Below, piece after piece: positions 1-6,630 of a stretch of DNA of 64,000 nt (positions are counted from its first letter, which is position 1; every line of letters starts with the position of its first letter). Location: assembly GCA_946479285.1 (NCBI GenBank), contig CAMLFH010000005.1, forward strand, positions 186,001-250,000. The letters run 5' to 3'. Made by a program: the position numbers and the translations under genes. This DNA comes from an uncultured Flavobacteriales bacterium (GTDB lineage: Bacteria; Bacteroidota; Bacteroidia; Flavobacteriales; Crocinitomicaceae). The notes beneath the pieces were generated by a model. The model worked only from the letters and a program-made list of their open reading frames with translations. It ran no database searches and was not told the origin of the DNA.

Positions 1-107
1 TGTTCCACCATTCGCTGTGCAGACATTTTCCCCCAAGCCGGTTTTTTTTCTGCAGTTAGTTTGTTCAAATGCGTAAGCACCGTTTCTAAATCAGTTTCAA
101 TAAACAT
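1..107 (-). CDS. N-terminal fragment of a conserved small protein (DUF1569/DinB-like)
   Basis: Reading the minus strand from an ATG at 107 gives 35 codons before the window ends, so only the N-terminus is present. The segment KPAWGKMSAQRMVE resembles the conserved start of DUF1569/DinB-like proteins of Bacteroidota, where Trp-Gly-Lys-Met and a metal-binding His shortly after are typical; the His would lie outside the window. The start codon is one base after the stop of the upstream lipid kinase gene, which suggests the third gene of one minus-strand operon. The family call rests on a short motif and is uncertain; the reading frame and start are clear. Confidence 0.55.
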   Translation of the reverse strand, partial: MFIETDLETVLTHLNKLTAEKKPAWGKMSAQRMVE

Positions 108-108
108 G

Positions 109-1023
109 TTATTCTGTTTTTAGTTTCAAATTCACAAAATCCAAATATTCTTTTCCACAAAGCACCGAAAGGCTGGACGGAACAATTTCGAGGTTAATTT
201 CTTTTCTCACTTCAAAAGGTTCTCCGTCGTAATGAGCTAAGGGAACTTCGAGTACAATACGTGCTTTTTGAAAGGGAATAATACGAATATAACGCGATCC
301 CTCAATGCGTTTAAAGAAGAAACGGCTGATCACGCCCATGGTTCTCCACCAGGAAAATTTGCTCAAAAGCACCAACTCCATCTGTCCGTCAATCACATTC
401 GATTTAGGAGAAATGCAGAATCCATTTCCAAACTCGGATGAATTGGCAATAGAACACAGGAGAAAATTCCCTTTGATCTCCTGATCGGGTAAAGTGATTT
501 TCATTCTTGGCGGTTTGTAGGAGAAATATTCCTCATAAACCAATTGCGTATACCCCCAAAAACCACGAATGTGGTATTCATCAAATCGTTTTGCAATGAA
601 AGCATCAAAGCCATAACCGCCAACACCCAAAAAAGGTTTGTCGTTTGCCAGCCCGGTATCCATTCGAATGCTATTCAGTTCGTTGATATTTTGGATTGCC
701 TGTGGAGTTTTTAAAGGAATTTTTAAATGCCTGGCAAGTCCATTCCCCGAACCCGTAGGAATAATTGCCAGGTGACATTTCGTCCCGATTAGTGCAGTTC
801 CAACTTCGTGAACGGATCCATCACCGCCAACTGCGCAAACAATATCGATTCCTTCCAATGCGGATTCTTCGGCAATGGATTTGGCGTGTTGTTTATATTG
901 TGTAATTGCGATATCATATTCAAACAGGTCATGATTCAAGTGCTCCTCGATCATTTGAGGAACCTTGGCTTTCTTGACGCCGCCCGAAATGGGATTGATT
1001 ATGAATCGAATTCTTTTTTTCAT
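109..1023 (-). CDS. Diacylglycerol/sphingosine kinase-family lipid kinase
   Basis: A 304-residue protein of the YegS/DagK/BmrU lipid kinase family, which phosphorylates diacylglycerol or related lipids with ATP at the inner face of the membrane. Visible motifs are NPISGG at residues 10-15, the nucleotide-binding GGDGS at 66-70 and PTGSGNGLA at 89-97, followed by the beta-rich C-terminal domain. Length is normal for the family. The gene overlaps the stop of the upstream LTA-synthase-like gene by 4 bp (ATGA), implying translational coupling. A phosphatidic-acid or lipid recycling role beside a phosphoglycerol-transferase-like enzyme is plausible by analogy with LtaS/DgkB, but this is inference. 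Confidence 0.9.
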   Translation of the reverse strand: MKKRIRFIINPISGGVKKAKVPQMIEEHLNHDLFEYDIAITQYKQHAKSIAEESALEGIDIVCAVGGDGSVHEVGTALIGTKCHLAIIPTGSGNGLARHLKIPLKTPQAIQNINELNSIRMDTGLANDKPFLGVGGYGFDAFIAKRFDEYHIRGFWGYTQLVYEEYFSYKPPRMKITLPDQEIKGNFLLCSIANSSEFGNGFCISPKSNVIDGQMELVLLSKFSWWRTMGVISRFFFKRIEGSRYIRIIPFQKARIVLEVPLAHYDGEPFEVRKEINLEIVPSSLSVLCGKEYLDFVNLKLKTE

Positions 1024-2918
1024 CGAACAATCGTCTGATTATGGATTAAATCATGATTATATCTCTGAATGATGGCCTTCAAACGTCTTGCCATCTTTTG
1101 AGCTTCTGCTTTTTTAGCAGGCAGCAGGTCTTTCGGATTTTTGGTTCGAATGGTGAAATCCAATAAGCTTTTGATGGCATCGTTCGAATAAACCAGCAGT
1201 TTGTTGTTTTGGAAATAGTAATAAGAACCTTCGAGGTAGGTCACGGCTTCACGCGGTTCTTTGGAAAAATAACTGTTCCCGATACTGTAATAGTCCGTTT
1301 TGATGTTGACCAAATCCAATACCGTCGGCATGATGTCGATTTGCTGGAAAATTGCTTTTTCTCTCTTTCTCGGAAGTTTTCCACTTGGATCGTAAAACGC
1401 GATCGGGATGCGGTACATTTCTGTGCGCTGATTGTAGATTTCGCTGTTACTGGAAGGTGTGTGATCGGCTACAATGACGAACAGTGTTTTATTGAACCAG
1501 GGTTCTTTTGCAGCTTGTTCGAAGAATTTACGCAGGCTGATATCCCCGTAATGAATGCTCTTGCAAATCGGATGAGGTCCTTTTTTGACTACCGAACGCC
1601 ATTCTTCCGGAACAAAATACGGATGATGAGAAGAAAGCGTGAAAAGGTTTGCCATAAATGGTGCTTTCATTTTTGTAAGCTGCCGGGCTGTCCACGGATT
1701 GAAGTATTCATCCAGGATTCCCCAGGTTTTGTCAAAGTGCTTGTCGTTATTGTATTCAAAACGACCAACATATTCTTCGTAACCCAATTGCGATGCGAAG
1801 CTGTTGAAGCGCATGGAACCATTCGTTGCTCCGTGATAGAAAGCGGTGCTGTAGCCGTGTTTGGTGAGAATATTCGGTAAACTTTGGACCTGGTTGTTGC
1901 AATATGCAGAAGAAATGTAAGGGTTGTCCATCAAAGTAGGCATGGATGCAGAAATGGTCGGCACGGCCTCAATGGATTTCTTTCCGTTGGAAATTCCATA
2001 CTCAAAATACCAGGATTCATCGAGTAAAGAATCCAGGTAAGGCGTATAGGAAACACTGTTGTTGAATTGTCCTACCCATTCATTTCCGAAACTTTCCAGC
2101 ATGATAATCATGACGTTTGTTCCATCCGGTAAAATATGCTGCGGATGACTTGTTCTTTTTGGATTGAAGCGTTTATCGAGTTCTTTTTCGGAATAATAGT
2201 TTTGTTCAACCAGGTCGTCTTTCCCAATTGATTTCAATAAGGTAAAAGCAGAATTCAATACCAATGCAGAATTCTCCGGCTGGGTATAAAGTGTTGCATC
2301 AATGGAGGAAATAGGACGCAGACCAAAACCGCCTCTTCCTATCAAAATAAAAAGGGGAACAAGGATGAAGAATGCAATCAATTCTTTGCGCAGACTTGGA
2401 CTGTTGGTTCTTTTCAATTTCCGGATACTTGTTCTTTTATAATACCGGATTAAAAGCCAGGTTCCGATAATGAAGATCAGGATGAGCATCCAGTAATCCG
2501 AGAAAAAACTTCCCAGTAGTTGCCCGACGTCATTTCCTGCTGAAACAATAACGAAAAGGTCTGCGGTGGATCGTTTCAGGGTGAAATTGTAGTATGCGGT
2601 GTCCATCAGATTCAAAGCTACGATCAACAAAGTGGGAATGAAGAATGTGATTATTTTCAGAATGCGAACAATCCAATTGTGCTGCCATTTTTCAGGAAGC
2701 AGGCTAAAAATAATGAAGGGCATGAGCACCAAACCAATGGTAGAAAGATCAAACCAAATACCGGCAAGCCAATCTGTAAAATGCACATGTGCAAAGGAAT
2801 CCAGGTTGAAAAAATAGAATACAATCCGCGTAATGGTCATCAATAACAAGAGTATCCCGATCCGAAGCAAAAGGCTTTGCACTGTTATCGGAAGGGCATG
2901 ACGCAGTTTTTTCAACAT
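1020..2918 (-). CDS. LTA synthase family membrane sulfatase/phosphotransferase
   Basis: A 632-residue membrane enzyme with about five N-terminal transmembrane helices (residues 15-200) and an extracytoplasmic sulfatase/alkaline-phosphatase fold. Landmarks are the metal-ligand segment NVMIIMLESFGNEW around 268-281, the likely nucleophile in GKKSIEAVPT near residue 315, and a metal-binding IVADHTP late in the protein. The family includes lipoteichoic acid synthases and other phosphoglycerol or phosphoethanolamine transferases. Gram-negative Bacteroidota have no LTA, so the natural substrate is unknown. It heads an operon with the lipid kinase (4-bp overlap). A TATTTTTG box lies 4 bp upstream of the ATG, so the message may be leaderless. 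Confidence 0.9.
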   Translation of the reverse strand: MLKKLRHALPITVQSLLLRIGILLLLMTITRIVFYFFNLDSFAHVHFTDWLAGIWFDLSTIGLVLMPFIIFSLLPEKWQHNWIVRILKIITFFIPTLLIVALNLMDTAYYNFTLKRSTADLFVIVSAGNDVGQLLGSFFSDYWMLILIFIIGTWLLIRYYKRTSIRKLKRTNSPSLRKELIAFFILVPLFILIGRGGFGLRPISSIDATLYTQPENSALVLNSAFTLLKSIGKDDLVEQNYYSEKELDKRFNPKRTSHPQHILPDGTNVMIIMLESFGNEWVGQFNNSVSYTPYLDSLLDESWYFEYGISNGKKSIEAVPTISASMPTLMDNPYISSAYCNNQVQSLPNILTKHGYSTAFYHGATNGSMRFNSFASQLGYEEYVGRFEYNNDKHFDKTWGILDEYFNPWTARQLTKMKAPFMANLFTLSSHHPYFVPEEWRSVVKKGPHPICKSIHYGDISLRKFFEQAAKEPWFNKTLFVIVADHTPSSNSEIYNQRTEMYRIPIAFYDPSGKLPRKREKAIFQQIDIMPTVLDLVNIKTDYYSIGNSYFSKEPREAVTYLEGSYYYFQNNKLLVYSNDAIKSLLDFTIRTKNPKDLLPAKKAEAQKMARRLKAIIQRYNHDLIHNQTIVR

Positions 2919-2922
2919 AGGA

Positions 2923-2930
2923 CAAAAATA
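2923..2930 (-). promoter_or_regulatory. Putative -7 element (TATTTTTG) of the LTA-synthase-like operon
   Basis: The minus strand reads TATTTTTG, matching the Bacteroidota TAnnTTTG consensus, with only 4 bp before the ATG at 2918. No convincing -33 TTG was found at the usual distance. Confidence 0.5.
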
Positions 2931-3040
2931 AGCAACCTTTTTGAGGTAGAAGTTGTGTATGTGTTACTTAAAAGTAGTCAGAATTTCTGTTTTTCATTCG
3001 AACAATTTTCATTTGCCACGAATACACATGTAAAGCAGTT

Positions 3041-3219
3041 TTAAATGGAATTTTTATCCTGGGGATTTCTGCTGGTATGGAAAACCGCAAATACAATAAT
3101 GGTATTGTCAATGACCTCGTAAATAATAACAAACGGAACTTAACAACTACTTGTCTTCTTTCATCGGTGACTTTCTTAAATCCGGAAGACGTGATTTCCA
3201 GGTTATACTTTTTCCTCAT
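3041..3219 (-). pseudogene. Decayed ParE/RelE-type toxin
   Basis: The intact frame from ATG 3219 begins like a RelE/ParE toxin (KKYNLEITSSGFKK, then TDERRQVVVK). The toxin's C-terminal strand pattern is in another frame: FVIIYEVIDNTIIVFAVFH followed by TSRNPQDK and a stop at 3041. Removing a one-base loss near the FP/FR junction would join the two parts. Even repaired, the product is only about 60 residues against the usual 95-100, so the helical middle is also missing. Two independent lesions argue for a true pseudogene and against a sequencing error. It lies 21 bp after the antitoxin-like gene, the usual order for this addiction-module class. The longer open frame continuing to 2968 is the out-of-frame read-through. 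Confidence 0.75.
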
Positions 3220-3240
3220 GAACCAAGGAGATGGGTTGAA

Positions 3241-3462
3241 TTAGGCAATTCTCTTTTTGCCTAAGGAATTCTTAACGTCATCCCACGAATAAGATTTGCT
3301 CTCGCCAGACAGGTGTTTTTTTCTTCGTTCATCCAGGATTTTGGTGTGTTCTTCGTTTAATACAAATTCATCATTATCTACTTCAACGAAATCAAGCGTC
3401 AAAATATACTCAAGTAAAGCTTTTCCTTTGCTTGTTGAATCGTCTATGTGAACTGTTGTCAT
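3241..3462 (-). CDS. Antitoxin-like protein of a ParE/RelE addiction module
   Basis: A 73-residue acidic protein beginning MTTVHIDDSTSKGKALLEYI, matching small antitoxin-like proteins of Bacteroidota that start with an MxTVHI strand and carry a basic, Trp-containing tail (here SYSWDDVKNSLGKKR). Such proteins normally sit directly upstream of a ParE/RelE toxin, and a toxin remnant follows here after 21 bp. The frame is intact, so the antitoxin outlived its partner. It could still repress its own promoter or protect against a related toxin elsewhere; neither is shown. The family assignment is from sequence pattern and context. Confidence 0.7.
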   Translation of the reverse strand: MTTVHIDDSTSKGKALLEYILTLDFVEVDNDEFVLNEEHTKILDERRKKHLSGESKSYSWDDVKNSLGKKRIA

Positions 3463-3604
3463 AACTCCTATTGTATGCGGACTAAAGATAAGAAAAACAC
3501 ATCTATTTCCAAAATCAGCAAGAATCCTTACTGCTACCCTGGAGAATGTAGTTTTTGGAAAACCCTTACTTAAAAACTGTTAGGGACAACATTTTGAAAG
3601 TTCT

Positions 3605-3612
3605 TATCTTTG
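3605..3612 (+). promoter_or_regulatory. Putative -7 element (TATCTTTG) of the ChaN-like gene
   Basis: TATCTTTG matches TAnnTTTG and is followed after only four bases (GAGG) by the ATG at 3617, so the transcript would have almost no leader. Confidence 0.5.
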
Positions 3613-3616
3613 GAGG

Positions 3617-4474
3617 ATGAAATATCTAGTATTCTGCCTGCTTATTTGTTCTGGTTCTTATGCACAGGAACTGGAAGCATTCCGCATTTTTGATTCGAAG
3701 GGAAAGGAAGTTTCTTTCCGGAAAATGATGACAGAGGTTTCTCAGAACCAGGTGGTTTTGTTTGGGGAGTTTCACGATAATCCGATTTCGCACTGGCTGG
3801 AACTGCATGTGTTGATGGAGCTGAATAAAAAAGCCGCAGGTTCGAAGCTGGCTGTTGGTTTTGAAATGTTTGAGCTGCATCAAATAAAGGTACTGAACGA
3901 CTATATCACTAATAAATCTTACAAAGCATTGAAGGATTCCACGGAGTTGTGGACGAATTTCAAAACAGACTATAAACCACTATTGGATTCTGCTATCGCT
4001 CAGGGGAATATTCCTTTTGCGGCGAATGTAACACGCAAATACGCGAGCCTGGTCTTCAAAAAAGGAATCGGGGCTTTGGATACGCTTACGGCAGATCAGA
4101 AAAAAATGATGGCGCCGCTTCCTTTTCCGTTTGATTCAACTTTGACACAATATGTGGAGTTGATCCAGATGGGGAAAGAGATGCACGCTTCGGGGATCAA
4201 TTTTGCTTATGCGCAGGCAGTCAAAGATGCAACGATGGCTCATTCGATTGTGCAGCAGCTTACGAAGGGTAAATTGGTTTACTTCCTGAATGGCGCTTTT
4301 CATTCGGATTTCCACCAGGGGATTATGTGGTATGTGCAGCAATACGCTCCGGGAACGAAGGTGGGAACAATTACCACGGTTTCGCAAAAAGACCTTCGCA
4401 AATTACAGAAAGAACATGTTAATCGCGCAGATTTTATTGTGGTAGTGAATGAGACGATGCTTTCCACTCATTGA
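3617..4474 (+). CDS. ChaN-like haem-binding family protein, secreted
   Basis: A 285-residue protein with a short signal peptide (about residues 1-16, ending GSYAQ). It belongs to the ChaN/DUF399 family, named for an iron-regulated haem-binding lipoprotein. The family hallmark LFGEFHDNP is at residues 48-56, and the C-terminal part has the second conserved block FLNGAFHSDFHQG. No lipobox Cys is present at the cleavage site, so it is more likely a soluble periplasmic protein than a lipoprotein. It stands alone between minus-strand genes. The start at 3617 is supported by the signal peptide and the TATCTTTG element immediately upstream. Function in iron or haem handling is inferred from the family only. 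Confidence 0.85.
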   Translation: MKYLVFCLLICSGSYAQELEAFRIFDSKGKEVSFRKMMTEVSQNQVVLFGEFHDNPISHWLELHVLMELNKKAAGSKLAVGFEMFELHQIKVLNDYITNKSYKALKDSTELWTNFKTDYKPLLDSAIAQGNIPFAANVTRKYASLVFKKGIGALDTLTADQKKMMAPLPFPFDSTLTQYVELIQMGKEMHASGINFAYAQAVKDATMAHSIVQQLTKGKLVYFLNGAFHSDFHQGIMWYVQQYAPGTKVGTITTVSQKDLRKLQKEHVNRADFIVVVNETMLSTH

Positions 4475-4480
4475 ATAGGG

Positions 4481-4617
4481 ACTTCGACTCCGCTGCGCCT
4501 TTGCTGTGCACCTATGCTGAAGCTACGGCGTAAGCATAAGCTTTAGCGCAAGCATTCAGTCACCAATTGTTGTAAGAAAGATAAATACTTTGAAGGACGC
4601 TGAGCGTAGTCGAAGCG
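4481..4617. repeat. Inverted pair of the dispersed TTCGACT/CGCTCAG repeat
   Basis: The left arm ACTTCGACTCCGCT (4481-4494) and right arm GACGCTGAGCGTAGTCGAAG (about 4596-4615) are inverted imperfect copies about 100 bp apart, filling the gap between two convergent genes. Related copies occur at 27618-27640, 27724-27747 and 63602-63620. The arrangement resembles REP/BIME-type intergenic elements. Confidence 0.6.
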
Positions 4618-4947
4618 TTACTTTTCGTTTGTTTTCTTCAACAATTCGTTATAATCCTCCAATAATTTTAAATACTTATTCTTCCAGTATTCTTTTGTTT
4701 GGTTGTTGTAAGGATTCTCCGGATCTGAAGCTATATTCGTGTTCAGGCCTCCCAATTCTTTGATTTCATCTGAGAAGTCGTGATGAATGATATTCCCGAT
4801 GGAAAGAATGGTATCCAGATCGATCTGTGTATTGTCAAACATCAGGTACATCCATCTCCGGCTTCTACCCAGTTTTTTAGCAATAGCGCTAATGGGGTAT
4901 CCGCTTTGTCGAATTGCTCTTTCTACTATTTCACCACGGTGCTGCAT
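4618..4947 (-). CDS. Small helix-turn-helix-like regulator, paralogue A
   Basis: A 109-residue protein starting MQHRGEIVERAIRQSGYPI. Residues 1-60 look like a helix-turn-helix (SAIAKKLGRSRRWMYLMFD, then DLDTILSIGNIIHHDFS); the C-terminus is a polar helix (KEYWKNKYLKLLEDYNELL) likely to form a coiled coil. I chose ATG 4947 over an upstream in-frame ATG at 4989 because the adjacent paralogue begins at the same residue and both share the bases TTTGTCACT just before the ATG. About two thirds of residues are identical to the gene at 5125-5445. The target is unknown; the N-terminus is compatible with DNA binding. Confidence 0.75.
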   Translation of the reverse strand: MQHRGEIVERAIRQSGYPISAIAKKLGRSRRWMYLMFDNTQIDLDTILSIGNIIHHDFSDEIKELGGLNTNIASDPENPYNNQTKEYWKNKYLKLLEDYNELLKKTNEK

Positions 4948-5124
4948 AGTGACAAAAATCTTCACTTGACCGAGTATAATGTTAAACACAAAATGCTCGC
5001 TTACGGGAATTTGTAGTCAGATGTGGGAATTTGAGGTAAAAATAGTCTATTTGCGCAGATATGAGTTATAAGTGAGAATGAATTTTTGCTGTTGATTTTC
5101 CCGTTTTCAGTAGATTATTCCTAC

Positions 5125-5445
5125 CTATTTTTTCTGAAGCAGTTCGTTGTAACTTTCTAAAAGCTTGAGGTACTTGTTCTTCCAGTAATCTTTGTTCTGT
5201 TTGTTGTATTTAGATTCAGGTTCTGAAAAAGAATCGGGATTTATGACGCTAAGTTCCTTTATTTCATCGGAAAAATCATGGTGTATGATTCTACCGATTA
5301 AAATGATGGATTCGAGATCCACCTGGGAATTATCGAACATCAGGTACATCCATCTCCTGCTCTTCCCCAATTTTCTGGCAATCTGACTAATGGGATACCC
5401 ACTTTTCCGGATCGCTCTTTCTACAATTTCGCCACGATGCTGCAT
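5125..5445 (-). CDS. Small helix-turn-helix-like regulator, paralogue B
   Basis: A 106-residue protein with the same layout as its neighbour: MQHRGEIVERAIRKSGYPI, a helix-turn-helix-like block (QIARKLGKSRRWMYLMFD) and a C-terminal coiled-coil helix (DYWKNKYLKLLESYNELLQ). The pair are tandem duplicates separated by about 180 bp with independent upstream regions. A 6-bp inverted repeat (TTTACT-6-AGTAAA, 5459-5476) sits 13 bp upstream of its start and could be an operator. The pair lies just upstream of the RiPP locus, but nothing in the sequence proves that it controls it. No enzymatic motif is visible. Confidence 0.75.
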   Translation of the reverse strand: MQHRGEIVERAIRKSGYPISQIARKLGKSRRWMYLMFDNSQVDLESIILIGRIIHHDFSDEIKELSVINPDSFSEPESKYNKQNKDYWKNKYLKLLESYNELLQKK

Positions 5446-5458
5446 AGTGACAAAGTTG

Positions 5459-5476
5459 TTTACTTATTTGAGTAAA
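5459..5476. promoter_or_regulatory. Possible operator upstream of paralogue B
   Basis: TTTACT and AGTAAA form 6-bp inverted arms with a 6-bp spacer, immediately upstream of the start at 5445 and overlapping the expected promoter. A degenerate CAACTTTG lies between it and the ATG. Confidence 0.35.
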
Positions 5477-5729
5477 TAAATTACCAAAAAGTATACAATA
5501 ATGAGAAATATTTTATAGATTTGTTTCACGACAATAAACTGAGTCCTAAAAACGATTCTCAAAAGCGGGTATTTAATTTTAAAAAGTGTTTCTGCCGGCG
5601 TGATTTTTATGATTCAACTAATTGTTTTTAAATGTATTAACAGTGATATTTCAGGAAGCTTGTGAAAATTATTGGTCGGGTGGAAGTGGCCGAATGGTAT
5701 GGGAATCAGAATTCCCGTGCCATTCCATT

Positions 5730-5954
5730 TTAGTTGATTGGAAAGTGGAACAATTCACTCAGTGGAATCTCCAAAGCCTTGGAAATCTGATAGATCATGC
5801 AGGTAGTTACATTGTTTTCACCCCGTTCAATCCGCCCGATCTGCTTGCCGGAATTCCCAACAAGAAATCCCAGGTCTTCCTGGGTCATTTTTTTGGCCAA
5901 TCTCAGTTCGCGGACCCTGTTTCCAAGGGCATTCAGAAAATCTTTGTCTACCAC
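5730..5954 (-). CDS. XRE-family helix-turn-helix regulator
   Basis: A compact XRE/Cro-type repressor domain: LGNRVRELRLAKKMTQEDLG, the recognition-helix region GNSGKQIGRIERGENNVT, then a fourth and fifth helix ending ALEIPLSELFHF. I place the start at GTG 5954 (M-V-D-K-D-F-L), giving 74 residues, the usual size of a stand-alone XRE domain in this phylum. In-frame ATGs at 5993, 6020 and 6125 would add a non-conserved tail. It is transcribed away from the RiPP precursor gene and ends 395 bp from it, so it is the best candidate local regulator. The gene call is secure; the start codon is not. Confidence 0.8.
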   Translation of the reverse strand: MVDKDFLNALGNRVRELRLAKKMTQEDLGFLVGNSGKQIGRIERGENNVTTCMIYQISKALEIPLSELFHFPIN

Positions 5955-5998
5955 ATTTTGCACATACAAGAGTGGAGGTTTAAGAAAAACCATAAAAG

Positions 5999-6010
5999 CC
6001 CATGCATGGG
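5999..6010. promoter_or_regulatory. Perfect 12-bp palindrome, candidate operator
   Basis: CCCATGCATGGG is a perfect palindrome 45 bp upstream of the chosen XRE start. A further half-site GCCCATGC occurs near 6070. Placement suits autoregulation, but XRE operators are not always perfect palindromes. Confidence 0.35.
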
Positions 6011-6207
6011 TTATTTTCATGTTTTTGATTATTTTTGGCAGAGAGGGAAAAGCCTGAAAAAATGGGAGTGGCCCATGCCTTTGCTCACCAATAACTGCTA
6101 AATACTTAAAGTAAACCCTGTTCAACTATGAAAAAACACTATTCAGACATTCTTGCCAACACCTGAAACGGGCAAAGCAGAAACCCTGAAATTTTTATAA
6201 AAAAAAT

Positions 6208-6227
6208 GGAGGTGCGGTAACACCTCC
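6208..6227 (-). terminator. Hairpin with T-run on the minus strand
   Basis: GGAGGTG (6208-6214) pairs perfectly with CACCTCC (6221-6227). On the minus strand the stem is followed directly by ATTTTTTTTAT, a classic intrinsic terminator. It would stop minus-strand transcripts arising from the precursor region before they enter the XRE gene. Confidence 0.6.
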
Positions 6228-6258
6228 TTGCATTTCGGCAGTTTACCGGCTCCTGACA

Positions 6259-6275
6259 ATGCAAAAACTTTGCAT
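6259..6275. promoter_or_regulatory. Inverted repeat upstream of the RiPP precursor
   Basis: ATGCAAA and TTTGCAT are 7-bp perfect arms with a 3-bp spacer, 75 bp before the precursor start. It overlaps AAACTTTG, a one-mismatch match to the -7 consensus, so it could be an operator over the precursor promoter. Confidence 0.4.
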
Positions 6276-6349
6276 CATGTAGCGCAGCCGAAAATACTGG
6301 TGTAAAGTTACGGAAATAGAGTAGGCGAAACAGACTAATTATTACAATT

Positions 6350-6562
6350 ATGAACAAAACGCTTGAATCTTTGAAATCAAAGAAGTTTGATTCAAAAAGA
6401 TTAGAAAAAGTGATTGGAGGAAACAATCCAACTACTTACGGACCTGCACGTGAAACTCGTTACGATGGATTTGGTGGACAAAACGGAGACACCGCAGCGA
6501 TGACTTACAACCCGGTAAATATGCCTTCGGGAAGTCAAGGACTCGATTACATCAAAAGCTAG
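6350..6562 (+). CDS. Double-glycine leader RiPP precursor peptide (grasp-with-spasm type)
   Basis: A 70-residue peptide. Residues 1-24 form a leader (MNKTLESLKSKKFDSKRLEK, then VIGG) ending in the double glycine recognised by C39 peptidase domains of exporters. Cleavage after Gly24 would release a 46-residue core rich in Thr, Tyr, Gly, Asn and Asp (starting NNPTTYGPARETRYDGFGG). The core has hydroxyl/Lys donors and Asp/Glu acceptors (E35, D39, D47, D66, K69) that an ATP-grasp ligase could cross-link. A second GG occurs at 42-43. It is the first gene of the locus, upstream of an ATP-grasp ligase, a SPASM protein and a C39 exporter. Assignment is by leader pattern and context; the modification is inferred. 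Confidence 0.85.
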   Translation: MNKTLESLKSKKFDSKRLEKVIGGNNPTTYGPARETRYDGFGGQNGDTAAMTYNPVNMPSGSQGLDYIKS

Positions 6563-6580
6563 TTAAGCTTGATTATTAAG

Positions 6581-6607
6581 TCCCCTGCTTTACTGTAAAG
6601 CAGGGGA
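6581..6607 (+). terminator. Perfect 13-bp stem-loop after the precursor gene
   Basis: TCCCCTGCTTTAC and GTAAAGCAGGGGA are perfectly complementary arms around a single central base, giving a tight, stable hairpin. No T-run follows (the sequence goes on CCTAAAAACT), so full termination is unlikely. It is better read as an attenuator or 3'-end stabiliser that keeps precursor mRNA above the level of the downstream enzymes. Confidence 0.65.
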
Positions 6608-6630
6608 TCCTAAAAACTAAACCGATCGAA

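Larger units (their letters stand above)
5955..6349. other. Intergenic region between XRE regulator and RiPP precursor
   Basis: A 395-bp gap with three symmetric elements: the perfect palindrome CCCATGCATGGG (5999-6010), a minus-strand terminator-like hairpin (6208-6227) and an inverted repeat ATGCAAA-3-TTTGCAT (6259-6275). No consensus TAnnTTTG was found; AAACTTTG overlaps the last repeat with one mismatch. The two divergent transcripts must start here. No protein-coding signal is convincing in either strand. Confidence 0.6.

Noticed and set aside
2968..3219. Intact 83-residue protein after the antitoxin
   Set aside because: Its second half is the toxin's C-terminus read out of frame; the in-frame FVIIYEVIDN segment shows the gene is broken.
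5622..6101. Plus-strand open frame of 159 codons opposite the XRE gene
   Set aside because: It begins at a non-ATG codon, has no family features, and is explained as the antisense of the XRE gene, which shows a clear helix-turn-helix.
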